Assembly: GCF_014201115.1 (NCBI RefSeq)
Contig: NZ_JACHDO010000001.1
Coordinates: forward strand, 3,038,001-3,102,000
Length of the DNA: 64,000 nt
Direction of reading: 5' to 3'
Source of the DNA: Nocardiopsis metallicus
GTDB taxonomy: Bacteria > Actinomycetota > Actinomycetes > Streptosporangiales > Streptosporangiaceae
Position numbers and translations under genes: made by a program. Positions 58,706 through 64,000 of this stretch are shown piece after piece (positions within the stretch are counted from its first letter, which is position 1; every line of letters begins with the position of its first letter). The notes under the pieces were generated by a model that did not search any database, was not told the origin of the DNA, and saw only the letters and a program-made list of their open reading frames with translations.

Positions 58706-58917
58706 ACGTGGTGAAGCAGGCGCGTAAAGCGCACCAGAACAGGCTACGCCATCCGCACCGGCCCCCAGCATGCCATCAAAAACCTCTCTGGGGAAGTGAC
58801 CCGCACGAGGATGACCACCTCTCCGCGAGGACACATCCTCCGCACCGGCCGGACATCCTCCGCCGGTCCCGCCGCTTCGGGGCCCTGTCCCCCTACAGGA
58901 CCCGCTCACCACGGCGT

Positions 58918-60000
58918 TCACCAGCGGGCCACCGCCTTGTAGACCGAGCAGGCGGCCTCCACCGCGTCCTCCTCCGAAGGCAGCTCCCGAGCCGCCTCCG
59001 CGGAGCGCGCCCGCAGGTCAGCGGCGAGAACCGGATCGTCCAGCACCCGGCCGACCGCCGCCGCGAACGCCTCGGGATCACCCGGCGGCACCATCAGGAC
59101 CGTCCCCGCGTACAGGTCGGGGATACCGCCCACCCGGGTGGCGACCACGGGCAGACCCGCCCGCAGCGCCTCCATGATCACCAACGAGGGCCCCTCCCAC
59201 TGACTGGTGAGACAGAACACGTCCGCGGCGGCCAGCAGGTCCGCCACGTCGCTCCGGTGCCCCAGCATCCGCACGTCCACGTCCATCTCGGCGGCGGTGT
59301 CGTGCAACTCCCCCCACAGCGGACCGTCCCCCGCGATCGCCACCACCGGCTCGGGCGCCCGGTCGGCGATCCGCGGCGCCGCGGCCAACAACATGTCCAG
59401 CCCCTTCTGCTCCGCGAGCCGGGCCACCGTCAACAACAGCGGCCGCTCAGGAAGCACCGCCAGGTCCGCCCGGGTCTCCGCCCGCCCCTTGAGCGGCCGC
59501 CCCGTCTCCGGAGCCGCCACCACCGCCATGCGGGCGTCCCGCGCTCCCGCCGCGCGCAGCCGGCGCACCAGGTCACCGGACACGCCCAGGGCCGCTTCGG
59601 CCCGCAGCGCCACGATCCGCTCCAACACCGGGTAGACCGCGCCCAGCGCCCCCTCGACCACGGGTGGGGCGTTGTGCGCGGTGACCACCAGCGGCCGGGC
59701 CCCCGCCAACGCGCACAGGGCACCGGCCCGCAGCCCGTGCGCGTGCACCACGTCGGCCCCGCGCAGCAGGGCGCGCAACCGCAGCACCACCCCGGGGTCG
59801 CCCAGGGAGGGCGCGGGCCCGATCTGCACCGGGGAGAAACGCATCCCCAGAGCGGCGAACCCGAACTCCCGCTCGGCCGAGGGCGGCCCGACCACCGCCA
59901 CCCGGTACCCCCGCCGCAGCAAACCCTCCCCCAGCGAGCGGACATGGCGGCCCACCCCGCCGCTGACGCTTCCCACGACCAATGCGATCCTGCCGTTCAC
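58918..60000 (-). CDS. Family 4 glycosyltransferase
   Basis: The 360-residue GT-B enzyme has VVGSVSGGVGRHVRSLGEGL near the N-terminus, VVHAHGLRAG, and the donor site LLTVARLAEQKGLDMLLAAA with EGPSLVIMEALRAGLPVVAT (the E-x7-E motif of GT4). GTG 60000 overlaps the upstream gene's stop. It is the last gene of the envelope block and probably adds a sugar to a lipid-linked or wall-associated acceptor; the substrate is unknown. Confidence 0.88.
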   Translation of the reverse strand: MNGRIALVVGSVSGGVGRHVRSLGEGLLRRGYRVAVVGPPSAEREFGFAALGMRFSPVQIGPAPSLGDPGVVLRLRALLRGADVVHAHGLRAGALCALAGARPLVVTAHNAPPVVEGALGAVYPVLERIVALRAEAALGVSGDLVRRLRAAGARDARMAVVAAPETGRPLKGRAETRADLAVLPERPLLLTVARLAEQKGLDMLLAAAPRIADRAPEPVVAIAGDGPLWGELHDTAAEMDVDVRMLGHRSDVADLLAAADVFCLTSQWEGPSLVIMEALRAGLPVVATRVGGIPDLYAGTVLMVPPGDPEAFAAAVGRVLDDPVLAADLRARSAEAARELPSEEDAVEAACSVYKAVARW

Positions 60001-61619
60001 CGCGTCTGCCTCCTGCGTTCGCGTACGTTCCGAGCACGATCGGCGACCGTGCGCAGCGCGGAGCGGTCCACCAGGACCGCGACCGCACCGAAGACCACCA
60101 GCGCCGTCGCCCCCGCCACCGCGGAGTCCAGCACCGCCCACCAGAACCCCTCGCCCCGGGCCGTGTCCAGCCCCCGGGCCAGAGCGGCGGCCACCGCCCG
60201 CCCGGCCAGCCAACCGGCGGCGCCCGCCAGCAGCGCCGCGATCAGGGATCGGGGCAGCCCGGCCAGGGCCTGACCGCCGTGGGCGCGCAGCACACCCGCG
60301 CACAGCAGCAGCGCGGCCAGGCTGAGCCCCGCCGTGCTCGCCGCGCCCAGTCCCGCGATCGCCCAGCCCGGCGGCAGCGCCCACACCAGCCCCACCGCAC
60401 AGGCCATCACCACGATCCAGCCCACGACCTGCGCCGAGGCGGCGCTACGCCCGTGGTGTGAGGCGTACAGGGCCCGGCTGAGCAGGGCCACTAATCCGAA
60501 CCCCACCACACCCGGGGCGTAGGCCAACAGGGCCCGCTCCAGCGGCGGGGGATCCAGCTGCGCGAAGACCACCGCGATCGGACCGGCGGCCGCGGCCAGT
60601 GCCGTACCCACCCCGGAGGTGATCACCACACACGCCCGGGCGCTGCCCGACAGCAGCCGGGCGAACCCGGCCTGGTCCCGTTCGGCGTCGGCGACCGCCA
60701 GCGCGGTGAAGGCACTGGTCGCGATGGGCACGGCGATCACCCCGTAGGGCAGGGTGAACAGCGCCCACGCGTAGCTGTAGAGCACGGCCGCGCCCGCTCC
60801 CCCGCCCCAGTTGGCCAGGGCCACCGAGAGCAGCAGGCACACCTGCATGGCTACCAACGGCAGCAGGGAGGCCGCGGCCAGGGACCGCACCCGCTCCCCC
60901 ACACCCGGGGGGAAGGTCAGGCGCGGTCGCAACCGGAGCCGCAGGCCCCGGGCGGGACCCAGCACGGTGAGGAAGAGCGCCACCACCCCGGCGGTGGTGC
61001 CCAGGGACAGCACCAGCTCGGCGGAGAGCGGCAGGGCGTCGATGTCCTGGCGGTGCTCGCCGCCCAGCGGAACGAACGCCAGGTAGGCAGCGATGACCAC
61101 GAGGCTGGAGATCAGCGGGGCCAGGGCCGGGGCCAGGAAGCGGCGGTGCGACTGGAGCACCCCGTAGAGCACCGCGGCCAGCCCGTAGAAGACGATCTGG
61201 GGGGCGAACACCACCAGCATGCGCGCGGACAGGCCGAGCAGGGCACCGTAGTCGCAGCCGGTCCCCGCTCCCAGCATCAGGGCCATGGCCGGAACCGAGA
61301 CCAGCGCGAGCAGGGTGGCCAGCGGCAGCGAGAGCAGCAGGACCCAGGTGACCAGGGCGGAGGCGGTGCGCCGGACCTGCTCGTGGTCGCCGCGCTTGAC
61401 CGCGGCGGCCAGGACCGGGACGACCATGGCGGTCAGGGCGCCGCCGATGACGATCTCGAACAGCACCGCGGGGAGCTGGTTGGCGGTGACGTAGGCGGTG
61501 CCCAGGCAGGTGTCGCCCACGGTCTGGGAGAAGACGACCGTCCGACCGAACCCGGCCAGCCGGGCGCCCACCGTGACCACCGCGATGAGCGCCGCCGCCG
61601 TGGCGACCCCGCGGGTCAC
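59997..61619 (-). CDS. MurJ/MviN-like lipid II flippase
   Basis: The 540-residue membrane protein has about 14 helices. MurJ/MVF marks are RTVVFSQTVGDTCLGTAYVTANQLP (given as FSQTVGDTCLGTAYVTANQL), VVFAPQIVFYGLAAVLYGVLQSH and LPYGVIAVPIATSAF. GTG 61619 overlaps the MraY-like stop. This looks like a second, non-core MurJ paralogue tied to the envelope block and may move another polyprenyl-linked precursor. Confidence 0.87.
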   Translation of the reverse strand: MTRGVATAAALIAVVTVGARLAGFGRTVVFSQTVGDTCLGTAYVTANQLPAVLFEIVIGGALTAMVVPVLAAAVKRGDHEQVRRTASALVTWVLLLSLPLATLLALVSVPAMALMLGAGTGCDYGALLGLSARMLVVFAPQIVFYGLAAVLYGVLQSHRRFLAPALAPLISSLVVIAAYLAFVPLGGEHRQDIDALPLSAELVLSLGTTAGVVALFLTVLGPARGLRLRLRPRLTFPPGVGERVRSLAAASLLPLVAMQVCLLLSVALANWGGGAGAAVLYSYAWALFTLPYGVIAVPIATSAFTALAVADAERDQAGFARLLSGSARACVVITSGVGTALAAAAGPIAVVFAQLDPPPLERALLAYAPGVVGFGLVALLSRALYASHHGRSAASAQVVGWIVVMACAVGLVWALPPGWAIAGLGAASTAGLSLAALLLCAGVLRAHGGQALAGLPRSLIAALLAGAAGWLAGRAVAAALARGLDTARGEGFWWAVLDSAVAGATALVVFGAVAVLVDRSALRTVADRARNVRERRRQTR

Positions 61620-62677
61620 CCCGGTGCCGGGGAGGCGGCCGATCGCCGCGCCCGCGGAACGCCCGTGGGATCGTCCTCGGCCGCTCCCCGCCCGCGCACC
61701 CCGTCGGGGCCCGGGGCGGCGGCTTCGGTGCGAGTGCCGTTTGCGGCGGCGTCCGCGGGTTCGGCTTCGGCGTTGGCGGCGGATTCGGTGGCGGCACCGG
61801 GAAGGTCGGGATCCAGGCGTCCCCAGCGGTCCAGACGGCGCAGAGCGGGAACCCGGTCGATGGCCTTGGAGAAACTGACCCGCTCGCTGAGCAGGGTCAG
61901 GCCGACCACCCCGCCCAGCAGGGCCAGGCGCACCGGGCGCGGAGCCCGGGCCGCGGCGGCCGCGCCCAGGGCGGCACCGAGCGCGTTGGCCCCGGCGTCG
62001 CCGAGCATCGAGCGCTCGGCGAGGTCGTCGGGGAGCAGGGCGGCCGAGGCGCCCAGGACCGGGCCGACCACGGCCGCGGCCGGGGAGGCCAGCGCGGGGG
62101 CCGAGGCCAGGAGTGCGAACTTCACCGCCCGTCCCGGGCGCAGGTCGAACAGGTTCACCAGGTTGGCGCTGGCCGCGATCAGGGCCCCGTCGGCCAGGGT
62201 GTCGACGATGCGGGCGCGCAGCGGTCCGCGGCGCAGCAGGGAGGCGGCGGCCAGACCGGTCGCCCCGATGCCCGCCATCTTGACCGCGCCCGTGGTGACC
62301 TGTCCGTGGGCCAGTGCCCCCAGGTGTCCGCGCAGCCCCTTGGCCCGCGCGTCTCCGGCGAGGTCGTCGTAGGCGCCGAAGACCGCCGAACCGGCGGCGG
62401 CCAGGGTCGTGGCCGCGCGCACGCGCGGGGGCAGTCCAGGGGCGAGCACGCAGCCCGCGCACACCCCCGAGACCAGTGCCGGCCCCTCCTGGAGGGTGAC
62501 GGTGCGGCCGCGGAAGTTGACGCGCTGCCAGGTGGGAGAGCGCTCCCCGTCGCGGTTCAGCAGCCGGTAGACGGAGCGGGCGGCCAGGGCGCCCAGCGCG
62601 GCCCCGGCCAGTCCTCGGGCGGCCTGTGTGGCGGGGGTGGCAGGGGTGATCGGGGATGTGGCGGTCACCGGGGTCAC
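61616..62677 (-). CDS. MraY/WecA-like phosphoglycosyl transferase homologue
   Basis: The 353-residue protein matches the polyprenyl-phosphate sugar-1-phosphate transferase family: AVFGAYDDLAGD (the D-D pair), ASANLVNLFDLRPGRA (N-x-x-N/D), and ERSMLGDAGANALGAALG. Helices are less regular than in MraY and the C-terminal ~80 residues are Ala-rich low-complexity. It may be a substrate-binding homologue rather than an active transferase. It sits between the MctB-like and MurJ-like genes, each coupled by overlaps. Confidence 0.8.
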   Translation of the reverse strand: MTPVTATSPITPATPATQAARGLAGAALGALAARSVYRLLNRDGERSPTWQRVNFRGRTVTLQEGPALVSGVCAGCVLAPGLPPRVRAATTLAAAGSAVFGAYDDLAGDARAKGLRGHLGALAHGQVTTGAVKMAGIGATGLAAASLLRRGPLRARIVDTLADGALIAASANLVNLFDLRPGRAVKFALLASAPALASPAAAVVGPVLGASAALLPDDLAERSMLGDAGANALGAALGAAAAARAPRPVRLALLGGVVGLTLLSERVSFSKAIDRVPALRRLDRWGRLDPDLPGAATESAANAEAEPADAAANGTRTEAAAPGPDGVRGRGAAEDDPTGVPRARRSAASPAPG

Positions 62678-63801
62678 TCCCCGTTCCTGGGCACGGTGCG
62701 GCGGGCCTCGTCCTCGACGCCGGGCTCGGCCGCGGTGTCGGCCTCCGCGTCCGCCTCGGATCCGGAGTCGCTTTCCGCGTCGGGGTCCGCGGGCTCGACC
62801 GGGCCGGGCAGCGGTGTGGGAAGAAACCCCGTGACCCCCTCACCGATGCCGTAGGCCGAGCCCGAACCGGACAGGGCCTCGGCCAGGGCCAGGACCGCGA
62901 CCAGGTCGCCGGTCGGGCGGCCGGCCACGTCCACGGTGGCGTAGGCGGGATCCAGGGCGCGGGCCTGGGCGATGAGCCCGCCCGGGCGTCCGGTTTCGGT
63001 GCCCCCGACCAGGACCGTGGGTCCGACCTGCTCGTGCAGGGCGGCGGTGAAGCTGGTCAGGGCGGTGTTGGCGCGCTCCCCGTCGTCCTCGGGGGCGGCG
63101 GTGGCCGGGGCGAGCACGATCACGGTGTCGGCGGAACGGGCCGGGGAATCCTCGATGGTGAGAAGGCCGCCCTCGGCGAAGGCGGACAGCACCGTGCTCG
63201 CGTCGTGGCGGAGGCCGCCCTCCCCGTCCTCGTCCCCGGCCGCCCCGTCGGCCTCGGTGTCCCCGTCTGCGTCGTCCTCGTTCCCGTCGTCGTCCGTCTG
63301 TCCGTTCTTGGCGGCCAGCGCACGACCCAACTCGGTTCCGGCCTTGTCGTAGGGGTTACCGGACAGGTCACCGGGCTCGGTCGAGACCTGGAGCGCGAGC
63401 TCGTCCACGAAGGTCGCGCTGCCCACGTCCAGGAACGCCTCCTCCAGCAGCAGCTGACCGACCACCTCTGCGCCCGCCTCCTCGACGCGTCCGCCCAGGG
63501 CGAGCAGCACGTCCTCGTCGGCGCCGGGCGAGGCCACCAGGACCACGCCGCGGTCGAGCAGCCGGTCCTCCAGCATGTCGCCGGCCACGGCGTCGGTGAG
63601 CTGGTCGGCCCCGGCGTTGAGCAGTTCGGAGTCGTCGCGTTCGGCGCGCAGCTCCTCGCTCTGCCCGCGCAGGTCCGCGGTCTCGGACTTCATGGTGTTC
63701 AGGAGCGGGTCCTGGAGCATCGTGGTGCCCAGGACCAGACCGACGGTGAGTGCGAGGAACACCGCCACGATGGACACGAGGTGGTAGCGGAAGTCGATCA
63801 C
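62674..63801 (-). CDS. MctB-like (Rv1698-type) envelope protein
   Basis: The 375-residue protein begins VIDFRYHLVSIVAVFLALTVGLVLGTTML, a signal anchor (FRYHLVSIVAVFLALTVGLV). It continues with a coiled-coil-like helix (TMKSETADLRGQSEELRAERD). Mycobacterial MctB is a proposed copper-related outer-membrane channel; the family also accompanies steA. Two very acidic low-complexity stretches (DDDGNEDDADGDTEADG and DPDAESDSGSEADAEADT) are unusual for the family. GTG 63801 overlaps the steA stop. Confidence 0.82.
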   Translation of the reverse strand: MIDFRYHLVSIVAVFLALTVGLVLGTTMLQDPLLNTMKSETADLRGQSEELRAERDDSELLNAGADQLTDAVAGDMLEDRLLDRGVVLVASPGADEDVLLALGGRVEEAGAEVVGQLLLEEAFLDVGSATFVDELALQVSTEPGDLSGNPYDKAGTELGRALAAKNGQTDDDGNEDDADGDTEADGAAGDEDGEGGLRHDASTVLSAFAEGGLLTIEDSPARSADTVIVLAPATAAPEDDGERANTALTSFTAALHEQVGPTVLVGGTETGRPGGLIAQARALDPAYATVDVAGRPTGDLVAVLALAEALSGSGSAYGIGEGVTGFLPTPLPGPVEPADPDAESDSGSEADAEADTAAEPGVEDEARRTVPRNGE

Positions 63802-64000
63802 GTGAACAGCCCCGTCATCCAGTAGACGAACGCGTCCCAGCGCGCCGCGAGAAAGGTGAGATAGACCTGCCCGGCCGGTGAGCTGTAGGCGGCGACCAGG
63901 ATGGTGAGCAGGCACGCGGCCACCAGGCCGAGCAGTGCCCACGGAGAGATGCGGGAGCGGTAGAGGCGGCTCACGCCCTTGGCGTCCACCAGCTTTCCGC
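63798..64000 (-). CDS. steA: SteA C-terminus (runs off right edge)
   Basis: The frame is open to the window edge and ends KLVDAKGVSRLYRSRISPWA, then one hydrophobic helix (LLGLVAACLLTILVAAYSS) and AARWDAFVYWMTGLFT. This is the membrane-proximal end of SteA, a septation-linked protein next to mctB-type genes. The N-terminal domain lies outside the window. It overlaps the MctB-like start (GTGA). Confidence 0.8.
   Translation of the reverse strand, partial: GKLVDAKGVSRLYRSRISPWALLGLVAACLLTILVAAYSSPAGQVYLTFLAARWDAFVYWMTGLFT

Overview
The window is high-GC DNA from a filamentous actinomycete. The marks are rbpA (an actinobacterial RNA polymerase factor), the uvrC-rapZ-yvcK-whiA cluster, the gap-pgk-tpiA-secG run, a steA/mctB-type block and an actinomycete-style hut operon. 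Protein composition and gene order fit Nocardiopsaceae or a close relative; that placement is inference.

Left accessory region (1-16.3 kb). It opens with the 5' part of a minus-strand group II intron running off the left edge. An IS5-family element abuts the intron's 5' junction and supplies the stop codon of a small phage-type 'NLTPH' gene. After an unknown Cys-rich protein and an MFS remnant comes a minus-strand locus resembling a type III (III-D-like) CRISPR effector module: cas6, a Cas10-like palm protein without an HD domain, a small RAMP protein, Csx10, a double-RAMP protein, a Csx19-like protein and a TIGR03986-type RAMP protein. Five of the six genes downstream of cas10 and cas10 itself are joined by 4- or 7-base overlaps or a 2-base gap. 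No CRISPR array, cas1/cas2 or recognisable ring-nucleotide effector is visible. A 15-base motif (GTCCGAGAGA-N2-TCA) precedes cas6, cas10 and a divergent 62-codon ORF, and a partial copy precedes the NLTPH gene. The island ends at a frameshifted DUF1697 pseudogene.

Metabolic and regulatory middle (16.5-38.7 kb). It holds an acetate-type symporter with its DUF485 partner, an ACT-GNAT protein, a CueP-like lipoprotein, a TetR gene with twin operators facing an SRPBCC gene, a universal stress protein facing a K+/H+ antiporter, and hutH-hutU-(M20 hydrolase)-hutF-hutI. Next to hutH is a vapBC-type toxin-antitoxin pair. Its antitoxin has been cut after codon 5 by an IS200/IS605 (tnpA+tnpB) element inserted beside TTGAT; the native start codon can still be read on the far side. 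An IclR regulator, possibly the hut regulator, follows.

Conserved core (38.9-64 kb). rbpA, secG, tpiA, pgk, gap, whiA, yvcK, rapZ and uvrC are all on the minus strand. They are followed by mscS, a Tat-exported Rieske protein, a VOC protein, uvrA with a LexA box, terC under a probable manganese (yybP-ykoY) riboswitch, and a cell-envelope block (glycosyltransferase, MurJ-like flippase, MraY-like transferase, MctB-like protein, steA) that runs off the right edge. A group IIC intron sits directly behind the uvrA terminator and ends 9 bases before the VOC start codon, as expected for terminator-targeting introns.
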